From positions 29,928-93,927 of the forward strand of contig JABJKS010000011.1 in the NCBI GenBank assembly GCA_018660265.1: 64,000 nt of DNA, given 5' to 3'. Shown in pieces: positions 1 through 6,749 of this stretch; position 1 is the stretch's first letter; each line of letters opens with the position of its first letter. This stretch comes from Rhodospirillaceae bacterium (GTDB lineage: Bacteria > Pseudomonadota > Alphaproteobacteria > GCA-2731375). Position numbers and translations under genes: made by a program. The notes beneath the pieces are model-generated. The model had not been told where the DNA came from, searched no databases, and saw only the letters and a program-made list of their open reading frames with translations.

Positions 1-2
1 AT

Positions 3-221
3 GTGGATGGCAATCTGTGGTGCGGTTGGGGCATGGGGACGGCGGATCTGGATGGCGTGCTGATCTTTGCCCCCGACGGCGATAAAATAGGGCGCATCGC
101 CTTGCCCGAACGTTGCGCCAATGTCTGCTTTGGCGGCATTAAACGGAACCGCCTGTTCATGGCTGCCAGCCAGTCCCTCTATGCGGTCTATGTGAACACC
201 CAAGGCGCATCTGGAGGTTAG
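3..221 (+). CDS. C-terminal end of an SMP-30/gluconolactonase-like protein (partial)
   Basis: The reading frame is already open at the window edge, so only the last 72 codons are visible. The segment starts with D-G-N-L-W-C and continues with a G-V-L-I-F-A-P-D-G-D-K-I-G-R-I strand and a C-A-N-V-C-F-G-G turn. These are the repeating blade motifs of the SMP-30/gluconolactonase/LRE beta-propeller family, which hydrolyses sugar lactones. The metal-binding N-terminal half lies outside the window, so the substrate cannot be judged. The family call rests on the blade motifs only. Confidence 0.6.
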   Translation: MDGNLWCGWGMGTADLDGVLIFAPDGDKIGRIALPERCANVCFGGIKRNRLFMAASQSLYAVYVNTQGASGG

Positions 222-326
222 GGTTGGGGGGTCGCTAGCGGCCAGCGCGTTTCCGCCCCCATGCTGTTATAGGCGGCTATGCGCTGCTATGCGCTGCTAA
301 GCGCTATTATATCTGGGTTCAGGGGC

Positions 327-620
327 CTAAAATCCGGGCACACAGCCGGATATTTCGCGGATAAAATTCTGCACAAAGACCAAAAGCAGGATCAAAACCA
401 CGGGCGATAGGTCAATACCGCCCAGGCTTGGCAGAATACGCCGGATGGGGCCCAGGGCCGGTTCGGTAATCTTATGCAGGAAATCACCCACCATATAGAC
501 GAAGCGATTTTGCGTATTTATCACATTGAAAACCACCAGCCAGGACATCACGACCTGGATCAGGATCATCCAGAAATACAACATGATGACGCTTGTAACC
601 AATCCGACAATGGAACACAT
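327..620 (-). CDS. YggT family membrane protein
   Basis: The 97-residue protein has the two-helix layout of the YggT family: a hydrophobic segment at about residues 4-31, a short polar stretch containing T-E-P-A-L-G-P-I-R-R, then I-D-L-S-P-V-V-L and a second helix at about 70-88. The TEP-x-L-x-P-I-R-R-x-x-P motif followed by a D-x-S-P motif is diagnostic. YggT proteins sit in the inner membrane and have been linked to osmotic tolerance and cell division, but their molecular role is unclear. The gene stands alone here, transcribed away from tRNA-Ala. Length is normal for the family. Confidence 0.88.
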   Translation of the reverse strand: MCSIVGLVTSVIMLYFWMILIQVVMSWLVVFNVINTQNRFVYMVGDFLHKITEPALGPIRRILPSLGGIDLSPVVLILLLVFVQNFIREISGCVPGF

Positions 621-770
621 GCGAAACCCCAGCCTCTCTCAAATGACAATCCGGCAACAGCCCCACATGTAATGCCCCACCGCCCCTAACGCAAGCGTGC
701 AAGTCGCGGATATGCCAATTCAAACCCTTGACAGCCGCCGCCGCAGGTTCCTATATGCCAGCGGAATTTC

Positions 771-846
771 GGGGCCGTAGCTCAGTTGGGAGAGCGCCAC
801 GTTCGCAACGTGGAGGTCAGCGGTTCGATCCCGCTCGGCTCCACCA
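771..846 (+). tRNA. tRNA-Ala (anticodon CGC)
   Basis: The 76-nt sequence folds as a complete cloverleaf. The acceptor arms GGGGCCG and CGGCTCC carry the G3:U70 wobble pair that marks alanine tRNAs. The anticodon loop TTCGCAA gives anticodon CGC, the T arm contains GGTTCGATCCC, and the terminal CCA is encoded. Its 3' two thirds are repeated exactly at 3466-3516, which makes this gene the integration site of the following island. Confidence 0.96.
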
Positions 847-852
847 AAACCC
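802..852 (+). repeat. Left 51-bp direct repeat (attachment-site copy in tRNA-Ala)
   Basis: Positions 802-852 (anticodon loop to just past the CCA end of tRNA-Ala) are identical to 3466-3516. A perfect duplication of a tRNA 3' end flanking foreign-looking DNA is the normal signature of integrase-mediated insertion. The intact tRNA is kept at this left end. Confidence 0.92.
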
Positions 853-994
853 CCAGATAAATGCGTCACCAACAAAAGAAAACGGCAGCCCCTAAGAACC
901 GCCGCTCTTTAAGGTCTGGTTGTTGCCTTGGCCGTTACGGTGATAATGCATTCAATTGCCTTCTGCTAAGCTTCGCGACAAACTATAGAGATTA

Positions 995-1060
995 AGTGCA
1001 CTGTCGCCGTAACCAATAGAATGCACTGTCACCGTAATCCGTGTGTCACCGTAATCCGTG
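995..1060 (-). repeat. RAYT-associated repeat cluster, three reverse-oriented copies
   Basis: Three copies of a short repeat with core GCACTGTCACCGTAATCC lie at 995-1014 (variant with GTCGCCGTAACC), 1021-1040 and 1043-1060 (lacking the first bases). The reverse complement of the same core occurs at 1452-1520 and 3263-3295, and another reverse copy lies at 2251-2270. A more decayed version is visible at 933-953. These copies surround the REP-associated transposase gene at 1558. The last copy brings a stop codon into the Rhs fragment that follows at 1058. Confidence 0.8.
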
Positions 1061-1171
1061 GGCAATGATCCACTGAACTTGATTGATCCATTTGGTTACG
1101 CGGCGGCGGACATAGCGAGTAAGGCGCGAAATGTGACCGGCGTTGCGAACCAGGGTCGCGATCCTTTTGGC
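1058..1171 (+). pseudogene. Remnant of an Rhs/YD-repeat toxin gene (end of the core domain and start of the variable tip)
   Basis: In the frame starting at 1058 the sequence reads V-G-N-D-P-L-N-L-I-D-P-F-G-Y. This matches the conserved end of the RHS repeat-associated core (Y-x-x-N-x-P-x-N-x-x-D-P-x-G), the point where polymorphic toxins join their variable C-terminal domain. About 25 further codons of tip sequence follow. Upstream the frame is closed by the repeat at 1043-1060. Downstream it runs out of frame into a broken copy of the immunity-like gene. The rest of the toxin is missing. Confidence 0.65.
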
Positions 1172-1347
1172 GACAGCTTCATTTGTTCAAATTCTACGAT
1201 GACACGACAACTTGGCGATCCCATGCGGATTGGCTGGACGAGTTGTGTTCTCAGACCAGAGGCGTCTTCTCGAAGAGCAGCGTATTGGAAACTACTGCCG
1301 GGGTTGAGGATTTCGAAGAGTATCTGGACATCATGGATCAGTGGTAG
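1172..1347 (+). pseudogene. Truncated duplicate of the immunity-like gene at 2448-3170
   Basis: From about 1172 to 1402 the DNA closely matches 2995-3226, with scattered substitutions. In the homologous frame the copy reads L-H-L-F-K-F-Y-D-D-T-T-T-W-R-S-H and continues to D-I-M-D-Q-W and a stop at 1345-1347, the same C-terminus as the intact gene. Only the last 58 or so codons are present, with no start. This is a remnant of a second, diverged immunity gene, or of a partial duplication, fused behind the Rhs fragment. Confidence 0.75.
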
Positions 1348-1400
1348 CTGCCTCCGTCGGAACAAGTTCTAAGCCGAATAGGCTCGGAACTGGTGATTTT

Positions 1401-1430
1401 GAAAGGCGGGGGTCAGAAAGGCGGGGGTCA
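1401..1430 (+). repeat. Tandem 15-bp duplication
   Basis: The 15-mer GAAAGGCGGGGGTCA occurs twice head to tail, at 1401-1415 and 1416-1430, and is followed by GGTCTTTCTTTTTGCACA. Similar GGGGTCAGGTCTTT strings are often found beside REP-associated transposases, so this is probably another repeat class of the same element. Confidence 0.7.
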
Positions 1431-1451
1431 GGTCTTTCTTTTTGCACACAA

Positions 1452-1520
1452 GAATTACGGTGACAGTGCACTTGAATTACGGTGACAGAATTACTGTGGA
1501 ATAACGGTGACAGTGCACTT
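1452..1520 (+). repeat. RAYT-associated repeat cluster, three forward copies
   Basis: Copies of the core ATTACGGTGACAGTGCACTT lie at 1452-1473, 1474-1488 (shortened) and 1498-1520 (ATAACGGTGACAGTGCACTT). They sit just upstream of the transposase gene in the opposite orientation to the copy just downstream (2251-2270), so the gene is bracketed by inverted repeats. Confidence 0.82.
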
Positions 1521-1557
1521 TATTGACATTCATTGAACACCTTGCCAGTATCCGTCT

Positions 1558-2238
1558 ATGGCCCGCCTCGCCCGGATCGTTTTGCCCTATCTGCCGCACC
1601 ATGTCACCCAACGGGGCAATGGTCGGCAACAGACTTTCTTTGGCTCGGACGACTATGCGCTGTATCGTGATTTGCTTGGCCGTGAGTGCCGCGCTGCCAG
1701 CGTCGAGGTCTGGGCTTGGTGCCTGATGCCCAATCATGTCCATCTGATCTTGGTGCCGCAAGACGCGGATGGTTTGCGGCGGGCGCTGTCGAAGGTGCAC
1801 CGCCGCTATGCCGGTGCCATTCATGCGCGTGAGAAGCGAACCGGGCATTTTTGGCAGGGCCGGTTTGGCGCGGTGGCCATGGACGAGGCTCATCTGGCTG
1901 CCGCTCTGCGCTATGTGATGCTCAATCCGGTGCGTGCCGGGCTGGTCTACCACGCACAGGATTGGCCCTGGTCGAGCGTTCATAGCCATCTTTCAGGCAA
2001 CGATGACGGCGTCACCACGTTGGCACCGCTCAAAGCCCGGCTGCCCGACTTGGCCAGCCTCCTTGACGGAGATGGGGATGGCGATGTGGACGAAGACGAG
2101 GTCCATGACCGGCTGCGCCGAGCGGAAAGCATCGGCCGGCCATTGGGCACTCCAGAGTTTCTGAAGAAAGTCGAGGCCACGCTTGGCCGCCAAGTCCTAG
2201 CGCGAAAGCGCGGCCCAAAGCCAAAACAGCTGGAATAG
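1558..2238 (+). CDS. REP-associated tyrosine transposase (RAYT, Y1 HUH family)
   Basis: The 226-residue protein begins M-A-R-L-A-R-I-V-L-P and H-H-V-T-Q-R-G-N-G-R-Q-Q, the usual N-terminus of this family. It carries the HUH motif in C-L-M-P-N-H-V-H-L-I-L (about residues 55-65) and the tyrosine region R-Y-V-M-L-N-P-V-R-A-G-L-V. RAYTs are single-stranded DNA transposases that process REP-like repeats. The surrounding inverted GGTGACAGTGCACT repeats are its probable substrates. A D-G-D-G-D-G-D-V-D-E-D-E acidic run near residue 177 is unusual and may be a local expansion. The gene appears intact, and its N-terminus aligns with the family at this ATG. Confidence 0.93.
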   Translation: MARLARIVLPYLPHHVTQRGNGRQQTFFGSDDYALYRDLLGRECRAASVEVWAWCLMPNHVHLILVPQDADGLRRALSKVHRRYAGAIHAREKRTGHFWQGRFGAVAMDEAHLAAALRYVMLNPVRAGLVYHAQDWPWSSVHSHLSGNDDGVTTLAPLKARLPDLASLLDGDGDGDVDEDEVHDRLRRAESIGRPLGTPEFLKKVEATLGRQVLARKRGPKPKQLE

Positions 2239-2250
2239 AAGGCGAATAGA

Positions 2251-2270
2251 ATGCACTGTCACCGTAATCC
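2251..2270 (-). repeat. RAYT-associated repeat, downstream reverse copy
   Basis: ATGCACTGTCACCGTAATCC at 2251-2270 is identical to the copy at 1021-1040 and is the reverse complement of the type seen at 1452-1520. It lies 12 bp after the transposase stop codon. Confidence 0.82.
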
Positions 2271-2447
2271 CATTAGTGTATCCTGTACACGGCAAGTCCG
2301 AATTCAAACAGGCGCGGCAAAGAATTCAGGACAGAAGTCGTATCTATACACAGGCGAGAACACGCGCGTTCCCGACAGTGTATTTCGGGCCTATGACTAT
2401 GTCTTTCGCCGCAGTGATCTCGGTCCAAATTGATAAAGGAATTTTCG

Positions 2448-3170
2448 TTGTTGTGGTTCGAAGCACATTTTTCGGAGATTGACTTGGATAAGCTCTTGAA
2501 TGCAATTTTTCGTTTGCCGGATGCAATCCGGCCCATCTATTTCAGTGATAATGATTCTAAAAGAAACAAAAAAAATCTTGTTACAAATACTAAGCTCTTC
2601 GACGCGTTTATCGAGAAGAATCGAATTGGGTTTTTCCTGCGTGGGGAAAAGGGTTTGTATGACATTCACACCTATCCTGGATTATCGCCGCATATCAATT
2701 TTGATGCGCCCAACGAGTTTCAACAGTACATCATGCCGTTATTCGAGGCAGTGGCACCGTTTGATCCCTGTTTCGCTTATGCCGCCGACCGCGAAGAACG
2801 CATTCATCGCAATCGTTGTTTCAAGACCATCGGCATTAACCACATCGAATCCTGGGTTGGGCGAGACTTCAAGGGCTTCTTGCCCGGCCTGTATTGCCAT
2901 ACGCTGATATCTGACCGTCTTGTCGAAAAATTCAATGTTGATCTAGCCGAGCTTGTTTCCGCTGCGCCGTCACACATTGAGATAGGCGATCAGGGACAGC
3001 TTCATTTGTTTAAATTCTATGATGACACGACAACGTGGCGCTCCCATACAGATTGGCTGGACGAGTTGTGTTCTCAGACCAGAGGCGTTTTTTCGAAGCG
3101 CCGGGTATTGGAAGCAACTGCCGGGGTTGAAGATTTCGAAGAGTATCTGGACATCATGGATCAGTGGTAG
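2448..3170 (+). CDS. Probable immunity protein of a polymorphic (Rhs-type) toxin
   Basis: The frame opens at 2418 and has no upstream ATG. An AAAGGA at 2435-2440 points to TTG at 2448 as the start; TTG at 2430 is the alternative. The product is about 240 residues, acidic, without signal peptide or membrane segment, so it should be cytosolic. The block G-R-D-F-K-G-F-L-P-G-L-Y followed by a late D-x-D-x-W-R region resembles type VI/Rhs immunity families (DUF3396 or Imm52-like), but I cannot assign one with certainty. Context supports immunity: an Rhs toxin-tip fragment and a truncated second copy of this gene lie in the same small island. The cognate toxin is gone, so this is an orphan immunity gene. 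Codon usage is more AT-rich than in the neighbours, as expected for acquired DNA. Confidence 0.6.
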   Translation: MLWFEAHFSEIDLDKLLNAIFRLPDAIRPIYFSDNDSKRNKKNLVTNTKLFDAFIEKNRIGFFLRGEKGLYDIHTYPGLSPHINFDAPNEFQQYIMPLFEAVAPFDPCFAYAADREERIHRNRCFKTIGINHIESWVGRDFKGFLPGLYCHTLISDRLVEKFNVDLAELVSAAPSHIEIGDQGQLHLFKFYDDTTTWRSHTDWLDELCSQTRGVFSKRRVLEATAGVEDFEEYLDIMDQW

Positions 3171-3262
3171 CTGCCTTCGTTGGAACAAGTTCTAAGCCGA
3201 ATAAACTCGGAACTGGTGTTGTTGAGTAGAGCATGAAATATTCTGACTTTTTAGCGTCAATA

Positions 3263-3295
3263 GGGTTACGGTGGGGTTACGGTGACAGTGCACTT
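3263..3295 (+). repeat. RAYT-associated repeat, right-hand copies
   Basis: GGGTTACGGTG at 3263-3273 is followed directly by GGGTTACGGTGACAGTGCAC at 3274-3293, a partial and a complete copy of the island repeat in forward orientation. This is the last copy before the right attachment repeat. Confidence 0.75.
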
Positions 3296-3465
3296 TATCG
3301 AAGGGAGAGACCGCAGGCAGCTGGTTCACTGTGGCCAAATTGTGCCATCCCTATTCCGGTTCGTTCGGTTTTAACCGGCTTTATTCGGGCTCAGTGTGCG
3401 ACAGCGCCCGAACAACCTGTTGATAACCTATTGATATTATTGGGAATTAAATTCCCGTAAGCTCC
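3296..3465. other. Non-coding right end of the tRNA-Ala island
   Basis: No convincing gene is present. The stretch holds a 15-bp palindrome GGGAATTAAATTCCC at 3442-3456, ten bases before the attachment repeat, which could be an integrase or excisionase arm site. No integrase gene survives anywhere in the island. Confidence 0.45.
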
Positions 3466-3516
3466 TTCGCAACGTGGAGGTCAGCGGTTCGATCCCGCTC
3501 GGCTCCACCAAAACCC
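3466..3516 (+). repeat. Right 51-bp direct repeat (tRNA-Ala 3' fragment)
   Basis: An exact copy of 802-852: the anticodon loop, variable loop, T arm and CCA end of tRNA-Ala, followed by AAACCC. The 5' part of a tRNA is absent, so this is a displaced attachment site and not a functional tRNA gene. It closes the 2.66-kb island. Confidence 0.92.
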
Positions 3517-3555
3517 TCTCAAATGCAGACTCTTGGAAAACGTCGCCTCTGCGAC

Positions 3556-3861
3556 CTATTCCATGCCCGCTGTGTTGCGGGTGACCTGGCGGTTGATGGG
3601 GCGGTCCTGGCTGTCGGCGCGGTCGTAGCAGTCGACGCCGCCGATGGTGCGATAGCAATAGGCCACCGGCATGACGGCCTGGTTGCCTTCGGTGCGGCAG
3701 ACGTCCATGCCATGGATGATGCGGACCAGCTGGCAATCGGATTGCGCCAGTTTCGAGGTGGCGTTGTCCATCTCGTCCACCAGCTTAACCGCCACGGCGG
3801 TACACCCGGTGGCTTGCACCGCCACCGCGACCAACAGTATTGCTCTCAGCCAGTTTAACAT
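3556..3861 (-). CDS. Small cysteine-containing lipoprotein, function unknown
   Basis: The 101-residue product starts with M-L-N-W-L-R, a hydrophobic run (residues 7-15) and Q-A-T-G-C20, a lipoprotein signal with the modified cysteine at position 20. The mature part has four further cysteines (43, 55, 69, 78), enough for two disulfides, which fits an exported protein. No known family is recognised. It lies just outside the right end of the tRNA-Ala island and is the first core gene on that side. Confidence 0.72.
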   Translation of the reverse strand: MLNWLRAILLVAVAVQATGCTAVAVKLVDEMDNATSKLAQSDCQLVRIIHGMDVCRTEGNQAVMPVAYCYRTIGGVDCYDRADSQDRPINRQVTRNTAGME

Positions 3862-3952
3862 TTCTGGCGCGCTCCATGGTTATTGAGACCTAATTGCAGG
3901 CCCAATAAAGCATGGCCGTAATAAATGAAGTGTTAAGAACCGGGTAAGAAAC

Positions 3953-5233
3953 TTAACCGCCCATGCGAAGACGTTGTTGCCGCCATTGTCGTTGCAGATC
4001 GTCCTGAAAAGACGGATCGGCAATGGCGATCAGGGCTTCGGCCCGTTCGTCCACGGATTTATCCTTCAGCCGCGCGGCACCGAATTCCGTGACCACATAG
4101 TCGATATCGGCACGGGGGCAGCTGACCACCGCGCCGTCTGATAATGTCGGCACGATACGGCTGATCTTGCCCCGCGCCGCCGTGGCGGACAGGGCCAATA
4201 CGGAACGGCTGTTGTTGCCCATGCGCGCGCCACGGACAAAATCAACCAAGCCGCCGGTGCCGCTGATCTGCCGCCCGCCCACGGTTTCGGAATTCGCCTG
4301 TCCCGTCAGGTCAACCTCCAGGGTGGAGTTGATGGAGACGAAATTATCCACTTGGGCGATTATCGGCACGTTATGGGTATAGTCGGCCCCCTTGAATATG
4401 ATGTCGTCCCGATCTGCGGCCCAATCGAACACCCGCCGGGTGCCCATGGCGGCACCGCAAATCATATAATTGGTGTCGATCGATTTTTTGCTGCCGTCCA
4501 AGGCACCGGCGTCCACCAGATCAGCCACTTCATCCGTGGCCATGCCGCCATGCAGGCCAAGATGCCTGCGATCCTTCAGGCTGCCCAGAATGGCGGCAGG
4601 CACTTTGCCGATGCCGATCTGGATGCAATCACCATCGTTGATCAGCGCGGCCACATTGCGGCCAATGGTCGAGATTACCTCCGGCAGATCGCCGGTGGGC
4701 ATTTCCGGCAGGGCGCGGTTGGTCTCCACCACATAATCCAGGCGGTCATAGGGAATTTTCGGGCTGCCGGGCGGTGACGGCATGGCGGCATTGACCTCGG
4801 CCACGACGATTTTCGCCTGATTCAGGATCAGCGGTATAAAATCCAAGGACAAACCAAGGCTGCACATACCGTCGGCATCCGGCGGGGCGACCTGCATCAG
4901 GACAATATCCATCGGCTCATGGCGCTGCATATAGCTGCAAATGCCGCTGTAATGCAGGGGTAGGAACCTGATCTTGCCTAGCGCGAAAGACTCCCGCAAT
5001 TCCGCCTGCACGAAAAAGGCGGTCAGCCTGGCCTCGTCATGAAAGGCGGCGAAATCCGTGCGGTTGATGCCCGGCACCAGGCAGGAGACATAATGCACCC
5101 CGCGGCTTGCCTCCCCCGCCTCGGCCAGGGCCTGGCCCAATGCCAAGGGTTCCCCCACCGCGCCTTGGACGAATACGGTCAGGCCCGGTTGCAGCAGGTT
5201 GGCTAGGTCGGTGGCAGCAATAATTTTCGGCAT
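3953..5233 (-). CDS. Acetyl-CoA hydrolase / CoA-transferase family protein
   Basis: This is a 426-residue protein if translation starts at the ATG at 5233 (M-P-K-I-I-A-A-T-D-L); the open frame extends 25 codons upstream without family similarity. It shows the two-domain layout of the acetyl-CoA hydrolase/4-hydroxybutyrate CoA-transferase family: G-I-G-K-V-P-A-A-I at the start of the second domain, S-I-N-S-T-L-E-V-D-L-T-G-Q, which should contain the CoA-accepting glutamate, and S-G-T-G-G-L-V-D-F-V-R-G-A. Such enzymes move CoA between short carboxylates, or hydrolyse acyl-CoA. It is divergent from the MmgE/PrpD-amidase pair, suggesting a shared carboxylate pathway. The acyl substrate cannot be told from sequence. 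Confidence 0.85.
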   Translation of the reverse strand: MPKIIAATDLANLLQPGLTVFVQGAVGEPLALGQALAEAGEASRGVHYVSCLVPGINRTDFAAFHDEARLTAFFVQAELRESFALGKIRFLPLHYSGICSYMQRHEPMDIVLMQVAPPDADGMCSLGLSLDFIPLILNQAKIVVAEVNAAMPSPPGSPKIPYDRLDYVVETNRALPEMPTGDLPEVISTIGRNVAALINDGDCIQIGIGKVPAAILGSLKDRRHLGLHGGMATDEVADLVDAGALDGSKKSIDTNYMICGAAMGTRRVFDWAADRDDIIFKGADYTHNVPIIAQVDNFVSINSTLEVDLTGQANSETVGGRQISGTGGLVDFVRGARMGNNSRSVLALSATAARGKISRIVPTLSDGAVVSCPRADIDYVVTEFGAARLKDKSVDERAEALIAIADPSFQDDLQRQWRQQRLRMGG

Positions 5234-5343
5234 GATAATCCTATAACGCAGAACAAATGCGCCCGTCAGGGCACCCATATGTTGAAAGCATGCTAGAATA
5301 TAGCCCACAGAGCACGTACATGGGAACGATAAGGACTGAAACT

Positions 5344-6735
5344 ATGACTTCGCAGGATGCAATTGATGACTTTGTCGCGCATGTAACGGCGACCAGCCTG
5401 GACGATGTGCCGGCAGAGGCCATCCGTGCGGCGAAAACCTTTATTCTGGACTGTTTCGGTGTTGGCCTGTCAGGTGGTTCCGGGCCCTGGGCCGATGAAA
5501 TGATTGCCCTGTCGGCGCAATGGGGACAGGGCAACGATGCCCGTGTCTGGGGCCATGGCCAGCCATTGCCCGCACCCGCCGCTGCCCTTTGTAATGCCTA
5601 TCAGATCCACAATGCGGAATTTGATTGCGTGCATGAGGGCGCGGTGGTGCATTCCATGACCGTGCTGCTGGGCAGCGCCATGGCCGTCGCCGAACGCCAG
5701 CATGGCATGGGGCAGGCTATCAGCGGCAAGGACTTGCTGTTGGCCGCCATATTGGGGGTGGATGTGGCCTGCCATATCTCGGTCGGGGTATCCACCGGCC
5801 TGAAGTTTTTCCGCCCCGGCACCGCCGGTGCATTCGCCGCCGTCACCGCAATCGGCAAGATGTTGAAGTTTGATGCTGACACCCTGCGGCATGCCTATTC
5901 GGTTGCCTATGGACAGATGTGCGGCACCATGCAGGCCCATACCGAAGGCTCCATGCTGCTGGGTATGCAGGTGGGTTTCAATGCCCGTAACGCCGTCGTC
6001 GCCTGTGATATGGCCGCTGCCGGTCTTCAGGGCCCGCGCAATATTCTCGAAGGTCCGTTCGGATTTCTAAATCTGTTCGAAGGTGATTACGACCGGGATG
6101 TGCTGTTGGGCTCCATCGGCAAGACCTGGCGTATCACAGAGCTTTCCCACAAACCGTTCCCTTCGGGGCGGGCCACGCACGGCATTGTCGATGGTTGTCT
6201 GCGCCTGCAGAAAGACCACGGCTTCACCGCCGACGAGGTGGAAAGCATTGTCGCCACAGTGCCGCCCCTGATCCATCACCTGGTGGGCCGGCCGGTGCAG
6301 GACGAGATGTCGACCAATTACGCCCGCCTGTGCGCCACCTATGTGACGGCCCATGCCCTGCGTCACAAAGGCATCGGTGTTGATGCCTATGATGCTGGCA
6401 ACCTGACCCAGCCTGACAGCCAGGATCTGGCCCGGCGCATCCGCATCGATATAGACGATAACCCGGACCCCAACGCCCTGGTACCCGTGACCATGAACGT
6501 GACCTTGAAAAGTGGCGCGGTCCACGACATCACCGTTCAAGACGTCTATGGTGCCCCGGCCAATCCCATGACCCACGCAGCGCATTTGGACAAATTCCGT
6601 AACAACTGCGCCGTCGCCCCGCGCCCCATTGGAGAAGCGGCTGCACAAGCATTGATCGATCAGGTAGAGGATCTGGAAAATCTGGATGATGTCACCCGCC
6701 TGGTGGATCTGATGATGCCAAATCCGGCCACATAA
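5344..6735 (+). CDS. MmgE/PrpD family protein (2-methylcitrate dehydratase-like)
   Basis: The chosen ATG at 5344 is preceded by AAGGA and gives M-T-S-Q-D-A-I-D-D-F-V-A, a typical family start and about 463 residues, the usual length. Markers are F-I-L-D-C-F-G-V-G-L-S-G, N-A-E-F-D-C-V-H-E-G-A-V-V-H and K-P-F-P-S-G-R-A-T-H. The family includes 2-methylcitrate dehydratase, cis-aconitate decarboxylase and many uncharacterised lyases, so PrpD activity is not implied: none of the other methylcitrate-cycle genes is nearby. It is followed 14 bp later by an amidase, probably in one transcript. Confidence 0.88.
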   Translation: MTSQDAIDDFVAHVTATSLDDVPAEAIRAAKTFILDCFGVGLSGGSGPWADEMIALSAQWGQGNDARVWGHGQPLPAPAAALCNAYQIHNAEFDCVHEGAVVHSMTVLLGSAMAVAERQHGMGQAISGKDLLLAAILGVDVACHISVGVSTGLKFFRPGTAGAFAAVTAIGKMLKFDADTLRHAYSVAYGQMCGTMQAHTEGSMLLGMQVGFNARNAVVACDMAAAGLQGPRNILEGPFGFLNLFEGDYDRDVLLGSIGKTWRITELSHKPFPSGRATHGIVDGCLRLQKDHGFTADEVESIVATVPPLIHHLVGRPVQDEMSTNYARLCATYVTAHALRHKGIGVDAYDAGNLTQPDSQDLARRIRIDIDDNPDPNALVPVTMNVTLKSGAVHDITVQDVYGAPANPMTHAAHLDKFRNNCAVAPRPIGEAAAQALIDQVEDLENLDDVTRLVDLMMPNPAT

Positions 6736-6749
6736 AGGGGTAAGGCAGT

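Noticed and set aside
995..1520. A CRISPR array
   Set aside because: The short repeats are irregularly spaced, occur in both orientations and lie around a RAYT gene. There are no spacers of constant length and no cas genes.
3466..3516. A second tRNA-Ala gene
   Set aside because: Only the 3' part from the anticodon loop onward is present. The acceptor 5' strand and D arm are missing, so it is an attachment-site copy.
5344..6735. A methylcitrate-cycle prpD gene
   Set aside because: No prpB, prpC or acnM-like gene is nearby, and MmgE/PrpD proteins have many other roles, so the specific symbol was not used.
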